64,000 nucleotides of DNA. It comes from Amycolatopsis dendrobii (GTDB taxonomy: Bacteria > Actinomycetota > Actinomycetes > Mycobacteriales > Pseudonocardiaceae). Made by a program: the position numbers and the translations under genes. This document shows positions 1 to 8,665 of the stretch, piece after piece. The notes beneath the pieces were generated by a model, which made no database searches, had not been told where the DNA came from, and saw only the letters and a list, made by a program, of their open reading frames with translations. How positions within the stretch are numbered: position 1 is the stretch's first letter; every line of letters begins with the position of its first letter. Where the stretch lies: contig NZ_JACGZW010000012.1 in assembly GCF_014145675.1 (NCBI RefSeq), forward strand, positions 186,001 to 250,000. Direction: 5' to 3'.

Positions 1-1
1 G

Positions 2-1645
2 GGCATCCGGCTCGTGCCGGTCGTGCACGAGCAGGGCGCCGCGCACATGGCCGACGGCTACGCCCGGGTCAGCGGGCGCCACGGCGTCGTCATCGGGCAG
101 AACGGGCCCGGCATCAGCAACTGCGTCACCGCGATCGCGGCGGCGTTCTGGGCGCACAGCCCGGTCGTGATGATCACGCCCGAGGCGGGCACCATGGGCA
201 CCGGGCTGGGCGGCTTCCAGGAGGCCAACCAGCTGCCGATGTTCCAGGAGTTCACCAAGTACCAGGCGCACGTCAACAACCCGAAGCGGATGGCCGAGTA
301 CACCGCGCGGGCCTTCGACCGGGCGCACGCGGAACTCGGCCCGACCCAGCTGAACATCCCGCGCGACTTCTTCTACGGCGAGATCGAGACCGAGATCCCC
401 GAGCCGCAGCGGCTCGACCGCGGCCCCGGCGGCGAGAAGAGCCTCGCCCAGGCCGCGGAACTGCTGGCCAGCGCGGAATTCCCGGTGATCATCTCCGGCG
501 GCGGGGTCGTCATGTCCGACGGCGTCGAGGAGGCCAAGGCGCTCGCCGAACGCCTCGGCGCGCCGGTCGTCAACAGCTACCAGCACAACGACAGCTTCCC
601 GGCGAGCCACCCGCAGTGGTGCGGCCCGCTCGGCTACCAGGGCTCCAAGGCCGCGATGAAGCTCATCTCGCAGGCGGACGTGGTGATCGCGCTCGGCACC
701 CGGCTCGGCCCGTTCGGCACCCTGCCGCAGCACGGCATGGACTACTGGCCCAAGAACGCGAAGATCATCCAGATCGACGCGGACCACAAGATGCTCGGCC
801 TGGTCAAGAAGATCACCGTCGGCATCTGCGGCGACGCGAAGGCCGCCGCCGCCGCGCTGACTGAACGCCTCGCGGACCGCACCCTCGCCTGCGACGCCAC
901 CCGCGGCGAGCGCGCCGACCGCACCAAGGCGGAAAAGGACGCGTGGGAGGAAGAACTCTCCGCGTGGACCCACGAAAAGGACCCCTACTCCCTCGACATG
1001 ATCGCCCAGCAGGAGCAGGAGGAGGGCAACTGGCTGCACCCGCGCCAGGTCCTGCGCGAACTGGAGAAGGCCATGCCGCCGCGGGTGATGGTCTCCACCG
1101 ACATCGGCAACATCAACTCCGTGGCGCACAGCTACCTGCGCTTCGAGGAGCCGCGGTCGTTCTTCGCTCCGATGTCCTTCGGCAACTGCGGTTACGCGCT
1201 GCCGACCATCATCGGCGCCAAGGCCGCCGCGATGGACCGGCCGGCCGTCGCGTACGCCGGCGACGGCGCGTGGGGCATGAGCATGGGCGAGATCATGACC
1301 GCGGTGCGGCACGACATCCCGGTCACCGCCGTCGTGTTCCACAACCGCCAGTGGGGCGCGGAAAAGAAGAACCAGGTCGACTTCTACGACCGCCGGTTCG
1401 TCGCGGGAGAACTGGAAAGCGAGAGCTTCGCCGGGATCGCGCAGGCGATGGGCGCGGACGGCGTCGTCGTGGACAAGCTCGAGGACGTCGGCCCGGCGCT
1501 GCGGAAGGCCGTGGACGCGCAGATGAACGAGGGCCGCACGACGGTCATCGAGATCATGTGCACCCGCGAGCTGGGCGACCCGTTCCGCCGCGACGCGCTG
1601 TCGAAGCCGGTGCGGTTCCTGGAGAAGTACCAGGACTACGTGTAA
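2..1645 (+). CDS. xsc: Sulfoacetaldehyde acetyltransferase, 5'-truncated by the window edge
   Basis: A ThDP-dependent enzyme of the acetolactate synthase fold that converts sulfoacetaldehyde and phosphate to acetyl phosphate and sulfite in taurine dissimilation. The reading frame is open from the first complete codon at base 2, so the N-terminus lies off-window; about 547 residues remain of a family near 580-600. The visible protein starts just before the HEQGAAHMADGYAR segment, equivalent to the ThDP-activating glutamate region, followed by QNGPGISN. The C-terminal ThDP/metal motif is GDGAWGMSMGE, and the end includes NRQWGAEKKNQVDFY. Xsc is favoured over a generic acetolactate synthase by the overall sequence pattern and by the next gene being a taurine:pyruvate-type aminotransferase. 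A pta partner is not visible and could lie upstream. Two hairpins follow the stop codon. Confidence 0.85.
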   Translation, partial: GIRLVPVVHEQGAAHMADGYARVSGRHGVVIGQNGPGISNCVTAIAAAFWAHSPVVMITPEAGTMGTGLGGFQEANQLPMFQEFTKYQAHVNNPKRMAEYTARAFDRAHAELGPTQLNIPRDFFYGEIETEIPEPQRLDRGPGGEKSLAQAAELLASAEFPVIISGGGVVMSDGVEEAKALAERLGAPVVNSYQHNDSFPASHPQWCGPLGYQGSKAAMKLISQADVVIALGTRLGPFGTLPQHGMDYWPKNAKIIQIDADHKMLGLVKKITVGICGDAKAAAAALTERLADRTLACDATRGERADRTKAEKDAWEEELSAWTHEKDPYSLDMIAQQEQEEGNWLHPRQVLRELEKAMPPRVMVSTDIGNINSVAHSYLRFEEPRSFFAPMSFGNCGYALPTIIGAKAAAMDRPAVAYAGDGAWGMSMGEIMTAVRHDIPVTAVVFHNRQWGAEKKNQVDFYDRRFVAGELESESFAGIAQAMGADGVVVDKLEDVGPALRKAVDAQMNEGRTTVIEIMCTRELGDPFRRDALSKPVRFLEKYQDYV

Positions 1646-1651
1646 GCGCCT

Positions 1652-1693
1652 CGTGAGTGTTCATCGCGGTTCTGACCGCGATGAACACTCACG
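1652..1693. terminator. Perfect 19-bp inverted repeat with 4-nt loop after xsc
   Basis: The arms 1652-1670 and 1675-1693 are exact reverse complements around the loop TCTG. The arm begins CGTGAGTGTTCATCGCGG. It starts seven bases after the xsc stop. No T-run follows directly, but a second hairpin with a T-run lies 8 bases further on. It may be a terminator, an mRNA 3'-end protector or a dispersed intergenic repeat; the sequence alone does not decide. Confidence 0.6.
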
Positions 1694-1701
1694 ACCCCCC
1701 T

Positions 1702-1736
1702 GCCCGGCCGAGCCTTCACGCCCGGCCGGGCTTTTT
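1702..1736 (+). terminator. Rho-independent terminator of xsc
   Basis: A 9-bp GC stem (GCCCGGCCG at 1702-1710 with CGGCCGGGC at 1723-1731), a 12-nt loop and an immediate TTTTT run at 1732-1736. This is a canonical intrinsic terminator for the plus-strand xsc transcript, so the aminotransferase at 1853 probably has its own promoter. Confidence 0.75.
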
Positions 1737-1852
1737 CATGCCCGCCGCCGGATCTGGCACCGGTGATCGGCCTCTTTCTGGCTCTGGGCGTGGACCAGAA
1801 AGATTGCGATCGTCGACACATTCCCGTTCTCGCACACACAGGAGGTCGCCAG

Positions 1853-3217
1853 GTGAACGTCACGGAGCTGCGGGCCACTGCCCGCCGACACCTCGGGCCG
1901 CACTTCACGCGCAAGGACACCTGGCAAAGCGAATTCCCGGTGTTCGTCCGCGGCGAAGGCAGCTACCTGATCGACACCGAGGGCCGCCGTCACCTCGACG
2001 GCCTCGCGGGGCTGTTCTGCGTCAACATGGGCCACGGCCGCGCGGACATCGCCAAGGCCGCGGCCGAGCAGGTCGGCACCCTCGCCTACGCCAGCAACTG
2101 GGGCTCGGCGCACCCGCCGTCGATCGAAGCCGCCCGGATCATCGCCGACCTCGCCCCCGGCGACCTCGGCACCACGTTCTTCGTCAACTCCGGTTCGGAG
2201 GCGGTCGAGACCGCGCTGAAGTTCGTCCGGCAGTACCACCGCAGCCAGGGCGCTCCGGAGCGGACGAAGATCATCAGCCGCGAAATGGCCTACCACGGCA
2301 CGACCATGGGCGCGCTGTCGGTGACCGGCCTGCCGAAGATCAAGGAGCCGTTCGGCCCGCTGCTGCCGGGCATCCGGCACGTCCCGAACACCCTCGGCTT
2401 CACCGGCGACTGCGGCCCGGCCGACCAGCTGGACTGCGTCCGCGCGATCGAGGCGGTCATCCTCGAAGAAGGTCCGGAGACGGTCGCCGCGGTCTTCGCC
2501 GAGCCGGTCCAGAACGGCCGGGGCGCGCTGGTCCCGCCGGAGGGCTACTGGCCGGCGCTGCGGGCGCTGTGCGACAAGTACGGCATCCTGCTGGTGTCCG
2601 ACGAGGTCATCTGCTCGTTCGGCCGCCTCGGCCACTTCTTCGGCCACGGCCTGACCGGCGTGGTACCGGACCTGATCACCTTCGCCAAGGGCTCCACCTC
2701 GGGCTACGCCCCGCTCGGCGGCGTGATCGTGCGCGAGCGGCTGGTGACCGAGCTGTACGACTCCCCGAAGGGCGGCGTGTTCACCCACGGCGCGACCTGG
2801 GGCGGCCACCCGGTCTCGACGGCCATCGCGGTCGCCAACATCAGCGCGATGCGCGACGAGAAGGTGCCCGAGCACGTCCTCTCCGAGGGCCCGAAGCTGC
2901 ACGCCGCTCTGGAGTCCTTGAAGGACGCGCACCGCTGCGTCAAGGACGTCCGCGGCACCGGCTTCTTCTACGCGATCGAGCTGATGGCCGACCGCGACGG
3001 CGGCCGCGAGCTGACCGACCAGGAGTCGCTGACGGTCCTGCGGGAGGTCCTGCCGGAGTCGTTCCGCCGCACCGGAGTCATCCTCCGCGGCGACGACCGG
3101 GGCGCGACCATGCTCATGATCTCGCCGCCGCTGGTGGCCGACACCGACGTGCTGGACGAGCTCCTGCACGGCGTCGACGGCATGCTCACCGACGTGGAGA
3201 AGGCGATCCAGCCCTGA
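1853..3217 (+). CDS. tpa: Taurine:pyruvate-type class III aminotransferase
   Basis: PLP-dependent class III aminotransferase of 454 aa. By family and context it most likely transfers the amino group of taurine to pyruvate, giving sulfoacetaldehyde (the Xsc substrate) and alanine. The GTG at 1853 is chosen because AGGAGG lies 7 bases upstream; the frame is open further upstream without a ribosome site. Visible motifs are the phosphate-cup segment NSGSEAVETALK, the PLP-ring aspartate in SDEVICSFGRLG, and the Schiff-base lysine in TFAKGSTSGYAPLGG. Length matches taurine and omega-amino-acid:pyruvate aminotransferases. Specificity for taurine is inferred from xsc upstream and TauE/SafE genes downstream; a beta-alanine or polyamine aminotransferase would look similar. 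Confidence 0.75.
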   Translation: MNVTELRATARRHLGPHFTRKDTWQSEFPVFVRGEGSYLIDTEGRRHLDGLAGLFCVNMGHGRADIAKAAAEQVGTLAYASNWGSAHPPSIEAARIIADLAPGDLGTTFFVNSGSEAVETALKFVRQYHRSQGAPERTKIISREMAYHGTTMGALSVTGLPKIKEPFGPLLPGIRHVPNTLGFTGDCGPADQLDCVRAIEAVILEEGPETVAAVFAEPVQNGRGALVPPEGYWPALRALCDKYGILLVSDEVICSFGRLGHFFGHGLTGVVPDLITFAKGSTSGYAPLGGVIVRERLVTELYDSPKGGVFTHGATWGGHPVSTAIAVANISAMRDEKVPEHVLSEGPKLHAALESLKDAHRCVKDVRGTGFFYAIELMADRDGGRELTDQESLTVLREVLPESFRRTGVILRGDDRGATMLMISPPLVADTDVLDELLHGVDGMLTDVEKAIQP

Positions 3218-3228
3218 CGGATAGCCGG

Positions 3229-3275
3229 GACGGGCGCTGGGTACCTCGGAAGACACGGGGCACCCGGCGCCCGTC
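3229..3275 (+). terminator. Hairpin terminator after the aminotransferase
   Basis: The arms GACGGGCGCTGGGT (3229-3242) and ACCCGGCGCCCGTC (3262-3275) pair over 14 bp with one G-T pair around a 19-nt loop. It starts 11 bases after the tpa stop. No T-run follows, as is common for actinobacterial terminators. The remaining bases to 3449 show no further gene. Confidence 0.55.
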
Positions 3276-3449
3276 GTGCTGTCCGGGACCGGCTCGTTCT
3301 GGTCCCAGAGCATCGGTGGTATCTGGCTCTCGCGGAGGGACCTGTTCCTTCCTACGGTGACGGGAACCACACAGCAGCTCTCAGCGACATCGCGGCGGCG
3401 GCCGGCGCGGGGACATCGAGGTCCCCCGGCGCCGCCGGAAGGAGGAGAC

Positions 3450-4874
3450 GTGGGTTCTGCACCGGAAACAGCCGCCGAGAGCGGTCTCAAACCGGGTCTC
3501 AAGCAACGCCACATGAATCTGATCGCACTGGGCGGCGTGATCGGCGCCGGCCTGTTCGTCGGAAGCGGCGTGGTCATCCAGTCGGCCGGGCCCGCGGCGG
3601 TGGTCTCGTTCCTGATCGCCGGGCTGATCACCGTGCTCATCATGCGGATGCTGGCCGAAATGACCGTCGCGCGGCCCGCGCTCGGCTCGTTCTACGTCTA
3701 CGCCAGGGAGGCGATGGGCAACCGGGCCGGCTTCACGGTCGGCTGGATGTACTGGTACTTCTTCGTGATCGTGGTGGCCGTGGAAGCGGTCGCCGGCGGC
3801 CGGATCCTGCAGCTGTGGCTGCCGAACGTCCCGCTGTGGGTGCTCAGCCTGGGATTGCTCCTGCTGCTCACCGCCACGAACCTGGTCTCCGCGCGTTCTT
3901 ACGGCGAGTTCGAGTACTGGTTCTCCTCGATCAAGGTCATCGCGATCCTCGTGTTCCTGGTGGTCGGCGCCCTGTACCTGTTCGGCGTCTGGCCCGGCTC
4001 CCACGGCGGCGTCAGCAACCTGGTCTCCCACGGCGGTTTCGCCCCCATGGGCATCGGCGCGGTGCTAGCCGCGGTCGTCCCGTGCGTCGGCTTCTACACC
4101 GGCGCCGAGATCGTCACCATCGCCGCCGCCGAATCCGCCGAGCCGCGCCGCGCGATCGCCAAGGCCATGCGCTCCATCGTGTTCCGCGTGGTCCTGTTCT
4201 ACGTCGGCTCGGTCTTCGTGGTCGTTGCGGTGAAGGCCTGGAACGCTCCCGACACCGCAGTCAGCCCGTACGCCGCGGTCCTGGACGTCCTGGGCATCCC
4301 CGCCGTGGCGACGATCATGAACGCGATCGTTCTGACCGCGGTGCTTTCCTGCCTGAACTCGGCGCTGTACACGTCCTCGCGGATGCTGTTCGCCCTGACC
4401 CGCAACGGCGACGCCCCGAAGATGTTCACGAAGCTGTCCCGCAGCGGCGTCCCCCGCCGAGCCATCATCGCCGGGACCGTCATCGGGTACGTCTCCGTCA
4501 TCGCGGCCTACACCTCGCCGAACCTGATCTTCCAGTTCCTGGTGAACTCCTACGGTGCGGTCGCACTCTTCGTGTACCTCGCCATCGCCCTCGCCCAGGT
4601 CCGCCTGCGCAAGCGCCTGCAGAACACCGACCCCGGCGCGCTAGGCCTGAAGATGTGGCTGTTCCCGTGGCTCAGCTACGCCACCATCGCCCTGATGGCG
4701 GCAGTCATCCTGGCCATGGCTTTCCTCCCGACGACCCGTTCGCAGTTCTGGCTCAGCGCGGTGACCCTGACGCTGATCCTGATCGCGTACCAGTTCCGGA
4801 AGCGCCGCCCCGCGCCCGCGGTCGCCGCGGAGACGGACTCTTCGCGGGGCGAGGCCGGAGTCGCCTCTTCCTGA
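3450..4874 (+). CDS. APC-superfamily amino-acid permease
   Basis: An integral membrane amino-acid permease of 474 aa, of the amino acid transporter/GABA permease type with about 12 hydrophobic segments. The GTG at 3450 is preceded by AAGGAGGAGAC, a strong ribosome site; upstream in-frame codons have none. The start of TM1 carries the family signature GVIGAGLFVGSG, with LAEMTVARPALGSFYVYA in the next loop. Near the C-terminus are charged R/K-rich stretches. It lies between tpa and two sulfite-exporter-type genes, so uptake of taurine or a related amino sulfonate, or exchange of the alanine made by the aminotransferase, is a reasonable inference. Substrate cannot be read from the sequence. Confidence 0.8.
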   Translation: MGSAPETAAESGLKPGLKQRHMNLIALGGVIGAGLFVGSGVVIQSAGPAAVVSFLIAGLITVLIMRMLAEMTVARPALGSFYVYAREAMGNRAGFTVGWMYWYFFVIVVAVEAVAGGRILQLWLPNVPLWVLSLGLLLLLTATNLVSARSYGEFEYWFSSIKVIAILVFLVVGALYLFGVWPGSHGGVSNLVSHGGFAPMGIGAVLAAVVPCVGFYTGAEIVTIAAAESAEPRRAIAKAMRSIVFRVVLFYVGSVFVVVAVKAWNAPDTAVSPYAAVLDVLGIPAVATIMNAIVLTAVLSCLNSALYTSSRMLFALTRNGDAPKMFTKLSRSGVPRRAIIAGTVIGYVSVIAAYTSPNLIFQFLVNSYGAVALFVYLAIALAQVRLRKRLQNTDPGALGLKMWLFPWLSYATIALMAAVILAMAFLPTTRSQFWLSAVTLTLILIAYQFRKRRPAPAVAAETDSSRGEAGVASS

Positions 4875-4891
4875 CCGCTCAGTCCTGTTTC

Positions 4892-4945
4892 GGTCCAGCC
4901 GGGCTTTCGACCTGCCGATCCTCGGCAGCTCCGCCCGGCTGGACC
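4892..4945 (+). terminator. Nested hairpin terminator after the permease
   Basis: A perfect 13-bp inverted repeat (GGTCCAGCCGGGC at 4892-4904, GCCCGGCTGGACC at 4933-4945) encloses a smaller CTGCCGA/TCGGCAG hairpin. It starts 17 bases after the permease stop and separates it from the TauE/SafE pair. The rest of 4946-5082 shows no gene. Confidence 0.55.
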
Positions 4946-5082
4946 GCCCCGCTGGCACCCCGCGATGCCGCGATTCTGGACCTACCGCCCCGGCCAGACG
5001 TACCGCACAGTGGAGCGATCCGCCCGCGCCGTGGAGGTCCGATGCCGCACCCGTCCAGGGTCCCCGCTCCCCCCGCCCGCCG

Positions 5083-5829
5083 ATGACCTTCTGGCAACTG
5101 CCCCCGGCCGCGATGGCGTTCGCCGTCGCGGCGTTGTTCGCCGGAGGCCTGATCCGCGGCTACTCCGGTTTCGGCGCGTCCCTGGTGTGGGTGAGCTGCC
5201 TCTGCCTGGTCCTGCCGCCTCCCGCCGTCGTCCCCAGCACCCTCCTGCTCGAAATCGCCTCGAGCGTGACCCTGCTGCCCCAGTCCCGGCCCGACGCCCA
5301 CCGCCCGTCCGTACGCTGGCTCCTGGCCGGTGCGCTCCTCGGCCTCCCCATCGGCATCTGGTTCCTCGCAGCGCTACCCGAACGCGCGACAAGACTGACC
5401 GTCGGCCTGGTTGTCGGAATCTCCGCCTTAGCCCTGGCTTTCAGCCGCCGCACCCACCGCCTGCCCGGCCGCAGCGCGTGCGCGAGCATGGGCACCGCCT
5501 TCGGCATCCTGAACGGTGCCTGCGGCATGGGCGGCCCGCCAGTCGTCCTGATGTACCTCGCGTCCCCGCTGCCGATGGCGGTCAACCGCGCGAGCCTAGT
5601 CGTCTTCTTCCTGGCCGCAGACACGATGACAGTCGCCACCGCCGGCACCGGCGGCCTGCTCACCAGCGACGTCCTCCTGCAAACCGCCCTCTTCCTCCCC
5701 CTGGCCCTGGCCGGAATCGCCGCCGGAACCTGGCTGTACCGCCACGCCCGCGGCGATGCCCGCCGGATCGTGCTGGGGATCCTCGCCGTGCTTTCGCTCG
5801 CCTTAGTGGGCCAAGCAGTGGTCACATGA
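5083..5829 (+). CDS. TauE/SafE-family membrane exporter, first of two
   Basis: A 248-aa polytopic membrane protein of the sulfite exporter TauE/SafE family. It shows the duplicated glycine-rich signature: FAGGLIRGYSGFGASLVWV near the N-terminus (residues about 19-37), and a second half with ACGMGGPPVVLMYL around residues 146-159. About seven hydrophobic segments are visible. Family members export sulfite or sulfoacetate, or other small anions. Here the role would be removal of sulfite made by Xsc, based on the neighbouring genes. Its TGA overlaps the ATG of the next gene by the ATGA pattern, so the two are probably translationally coupled. Confidence 0.8.
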   Translation: MTFWQLPPAAMAFAVAALFAGGLIRGYSGFGASLVWVSCLCLVLPPPAVVPSTLLLEIASSVTLLPQSRPDAHRPSVRWLLAGALLGLPIGIWFLAALPERATRLTVGLVVGISALALAFSRRTHRLPGRSACASMGTAFGILNGACGMGGPPVVLMYLASPLPMAVNRASLVVFFLAADTMTVATAGTGGLLTSDVLLQTALFLPLALAGIAAGTWLYRHARGDARRIVLGILAVLSLALVGQAVVT

Positions 5830-6575
5830 CGCTCTCCCCCCAGACAGGCGGTCCCATGGTCCTCGGCGCACTAGCGGTCGCTTTCGCAGGCTTCATCGGC
5901 GGCCTGACCGGCTTCGGCGCTTCCTTGGTCGGCACGCCTTTGCTTCTGCTGATCGGGTTCCCGCTGCCGCAAGTGGTGGTGATCAACCTGATCACCACCA
6001 TGATCACCAGACTCGCCGTGCTCCACCGCGAACGAGCCCACATCGCCTGGCGCCGCGTAGCCGTCCTAGGCGCCGCAAGCCTCCCCGGCGCCGCCGCCGG
6101 CGCCCTCACCCTGCACCTGCTCCCGCCGCACGCACTCCGCATCCTGGCAGGCACCGTGGTCGTACTCTCCGGCCTCCGCCTGCTCCTCCGCCCCAGTCGC
6201 GAAGCCCGTCCAGCGACCCCGGCAAGACAAACAATCGCCGGCCTGCTCGGCGGCTACCTCTCCACAACAACTTCCCTCAACGGCGCACCCCCGGCCGTCC
6301 TGCTCGCCTCGGCAAAAGTCCCGCCCCGAACGTTCGTGGGCGACCTCGCGGGCTACTTCGTGGTGACCAACTGCCTGTCCCTGCTCCTCCTGATCACCGC
6401 GGGCCAGCTCGACACCACGGACCTGAGCAGCCGGCTGCCGATCCTCGTCCTGGCCGCGTTGGCAGGCAACATCCTCGGCGGCCGCCTCGTCGGCCGGGTT
6501 CCGCGTCTGGTGTTCGACCGGGCGATCGTGGGGCTGATCGTGGTGTCCGGGGTGGTGACGATGATCGGCGCCTGA
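5826..6575 (+). CDS. TauE/SafE-family membrane exporter, second of two
   Basis: A 249-aa paralogue of the preceding gene, starting at the ATG in the ATGA overlap at 5826. It carries the same family signature near the N-terminus (GFIGGLTGFGASLVGTPLLL) and a second-half motif TTTSLNGAPPAVLLASA. The two exporters are clearly different sequences, so this is not a recent tandem duplication. They may form a two-component channel or have separate substrates such as sulfite and an organosulfonate. The 273 bases that follow, up to the tRNA, hold no recognisable gene. Confidence 0.8.
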   Translation: MTLSPQTGGPMVLGALAVAFAGFIGGLTGFGASLVGTPLLLLIGFPLPQVVVINLITTMITRLAVLHRERAHIAWRRVAVLGAASLPGAAAGALTLHLLPPHALRILAGTVVVLSGLRLLLRPSREARPATPARQTIAGLLGGYLSTTTSLNGAPPAVLLASAKVPPRTFVGDLAGYFVVTNCLSLLLLITAGQLDTTDLSSRLPILVLAALAGNILGGRLVGRVPRLVFDRAIVGLIVVSGVVTMIGA

Positions 6576-6804
6576 CTCCTGGCAGCCTGATTTCCAGGAC
6601 GGCCTCAGCAACAGGTCCCAGCCAGGGCACACAGGCCCGTCCCGTTCGCCTGGCAAGATCAGCATCATGCTCGGCCCTGGCCATGGGAGCCACGCCTTGA
6701 CGCCCGGTCCGCATGCCGATGACCTGCGGATATTCCACCAGGGGTTAAAATGTCGAGAACATGTGATCATCTCATGCGAGCCTTCGACCGGATTCCACAC
6801 CCCC

Positions 6805-6834
6805 CTGAAAAGGCGTGCCAGACCGTCGTATACT
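6805..6834 (+). promoter_or_regulatory. Probable promoter of tRNA-Leu
   Basis: TATACT at 6829-6834 lies 14 bases before the tRNA 5' end and is a near-consensus -10 box. The -35 region is weak: CTGAAA at 6805-6810 with an 18-base spacer. Only the -10 assignment is firm. Confidence 0.5.
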
Positions 6835-6848
6835 CTCTTTATCAGCAA

Positions 6849-6932
6849 GTCCGAGTGGCGGAATGGCAGACGCGCTAGCTTGAGGTGCTAGTGTCCTTAA
6901 CGGACGTGGGGGTTCAAGTCCCCCCTCGGACA
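6849..6932 (+). tRNA. tRNA-Leu (anticodon GAG)
   Basis: Acceptor arms GTCCGAG (6849-6855) and CTCGGAC (6925-6931) pair over 7 bp, followed by discriminator A at 6932; CCA is not encoded. The anticodon stem CTAGC/GCTAG encloses loop TTGAGGT, giving anticodon GAG. A class II long variable arm (TGTCC...GGACG) and a T-arm GGGGG-TTCAAGT-CCCCC are present. The 3' end doubles as an attachment site: the integrase gene on the other strand stops at 6914 inside the T-arm. Confidence 0.95.
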
Positions 6933-8665
6933 CACACGTTAGACACACGGGGAGAGGCGGTCACTACGACCGCCTCTTCTTCATTGTCATAGCGGAGTTG
7001 CACGCCAAGGTCCTGGTAGACCCGCGTAATCCGCTCCGGCGTCCGCGAGTTCAGCGCCCGGGCCACATCATCCATCGAGTCCAGCCGCGCGTACACCTCC
7101 GCCGCCTCGATCACGGTCGCCTTCGGCAAGTGCTGCAACTCCGCGCGCGCCGCCTCCCGTTCTGCCTGCGCCGTGTTGATCGCCTCGACCACCGCAGCCG
7201 GATCCACGCCTGCTTCGATCGCCGCCTGATGTCGGCGCAACCGCGACTCCGCATCAGCCAGCCGCTTCTCAACCGCCTCTCTGCCGGTCGAGTGCGTCCC
7301 GCCCTGCGAAGCCACCAGTGCGGCGACCGTGTCGTCCCGGTTCGCCGGGTCGAACACCTGAGAGAGCCAGCCGTTCAGCGCGGGCATCACGACGTCCTCC
7401 CGCAGATTGACCGTCTTCGGATGGCTCTCCAGTGCGGGCGATCCAGGCGCCAACGTCCTGGCCATGCACCGGTAGTAGACCGCCTTCCGGATCGGTGCAC
7501 CCTGCATCTTCCGTCCGCAGATCTCGCAGCGGATCAGGCCTTTCAGCAGGTAGATGTTCTTCGACGTGGGGCGGTCCCGCTCCAGCTTCGCGATACCGCG
7601 CATCCCGCCAGCACCGCGCGACCGCCGCAGCAACTGCGCCTGCGCGAACGTCTCGACCGACACGATCTCCGGATGAGACTGCCGCCGAGACCGGACCACC
7701 GTTCCCGGATCCGACTTCCGGAACCGGACGACGTAACCAGCGCTCACGTCGTCCGGATTCAGCAGACGCTCGTGCTTCGTCCACCGCCCGAAGACCGCAT
7801 AACCCGTGTACCTGGGATTCTCCAGGATCGCCCGGACAGTCGAGCCCTGCCAGCCATCCCCCGGACGGTGCCGGTTCTGCTCCGGCCGCGCTTTCGACGG
7901 GCACGGAATACCGTCCTGGTTCAGCCCCCGCGCGATCACCCGGTCGCCCACGCCTGCCAAGTACTCGGCGAACATCCGGCGCACCACATCCGCCGCAGGC
8001 TCATCGATTTCCAGCACCCGCAGCCGGAACCCCTCAGCAGCCTTCCGCGGATTCGGATGCGGACCGCCGTCCACCACTCGATACCCATACGGTGCCCGGC
8101 CGCCCTGATGCCGCCCTTCGTTGATCACCTGCGCGTCCATCGCCGACCGGACCCGCGCCTGAACGTGCTGACGTTCCGATTCGCTCATCCCACCGAGGAC
8201 GCTCATCAGCATCTTGTGCGACGGGTTGCGTGCGTCGAACTTCCCACCGAGTTCCGGAACCCACAGGTCAACCCCGTACGCCGCGAATCGCGGAGCAATC
8301 AGCGAGAACTGATTCCCGAACCAGCAGCGCGTGCCCTCGCCGACCACAACACCGGTCCACTCTCGCCGCGGATCCTTGAGCGCGGCCAACAACTGCGCAC
8401 CCGCATCCCGCCGCTCCCACGGCACCGAACGCGACTGGCCAACGTCGAAGTACTGCGCAACTACCTCTCCGCCCAGCGGGCCAACGAACTTCGTAGCGTT
8501 CCCTAGCTGCCAACCCAGCGAGGTCTCCGGATCCTGGTTGTCCTCCGTCGAGCACCGCCCGTAGAACGCCAACGAACCGATCTGCTCCTCAGCAACGACG
8601 GCCGAGTCGACGCCGAGCGCATCGTCCAGCACTGCCCACGGGTCGATATCGAAATCAGCTGTCAT
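6914..8665 (-). CDS. int: Large serine recombinase (integrase)
   Basis: A 583-aa serine recombinase catalysing site-specific integration and excision. The resolvase-type N-terminal domain carries the nucleophile in YGRCSTED (Ser39). A recombinase domain begins with GGRAPYGYRVVDGGPHPNP and includes ILENPRYTGYAVFGRW. A zinc-ribbon Cys pair follows in CEICGRKM, and the C-terminal region has a helical, probably coiled-coil stretch typical of large serine integrases. The last codons and the stop lie within the tRNA-Leu 3' end on the opposite strand (19-nt overlap), so the protein C-terminus is encoded by the attachment region itself. The ATG start at 8665 overlaps the upstream 53-aa gene. It is the last gene of the leftward transfer operon. 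Confidence 0.9.
   Translation of the reverse strand: MTADFDIDPWAVLDDALGVDSAVVAEEQIGSLAFYGRCSTEDNQDPETSLGWQLGNATKFVGPLGGEVVAQYFDVGQSRSVPWERRDAGAQLLAALKDPRREWTGVVVGEGTRCWFGNQFSLIAPRFAAYGVDLWVPELGGKFDARNPSHKMLMSVLGGMSESERQHVQARVRSAMDAQVINEGRHQGGRAPYGYRVVDGGPHPNPRKAAEGFRLRVLEIDEPAADVVRRMFAEYLAGVGDRVIARGLNQDGIPCPSKARPEQNRHRPGDGWQGSTVRAILENPRYTGYAVFGRWTKHERLLNPDDVSAGYVVRFRKSDPGTVVRSRRQSHPEIVSVETFAQAQLLRRSRGAGGMRGIAKLERDRPTSKNIYLLKGLIRCEICGRKMQGAPIRKAVYYRCMARTLAPGSPALESHPKTVNLREDVVMPALNGWLSQVFDPANRDDTVAALVASQGGTHSTGREAVEKRLADAESRLRRHQAAIEAGVDPAAVVEAINTAQAEREAARAELQHLPKATVIEAAEVYARLDSMDDVARALNSRTPERITRVYQDLGVQLRYDNEEEAVVVTASPRVSNVCVRGGT
6924..6933. repeat. Candidate attL core in the tRNA 3' end
   Basis: CCTCGGACAC at 6924-6933 spans the tRNA acceptor 3' arm and recurs in direct orientation at 22081-22090. 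Its position next to the 3' end of the integrase gene fits an attachment core. A 10-bp match in 15 kb of GC-rich DNA could arise by chance. Confidence 0.4.

Noticed and set aside
1736..3643. Long minus-strand frames opposite the aminotransferase and many other genes
   Set aside because: High-GC DNA gives long open antisense frames; these have Arg/Ala/Gly-rich shadow sequences with no domain signatures and lie opposite recognised enzymes.
6998..8506. Plus-strand 502-aa frame opposite the integrase
   Set aside because: It lies fully antisense to a clear serine recombinase and shows His/Arg/Pro-rich shadow composition without motifs.
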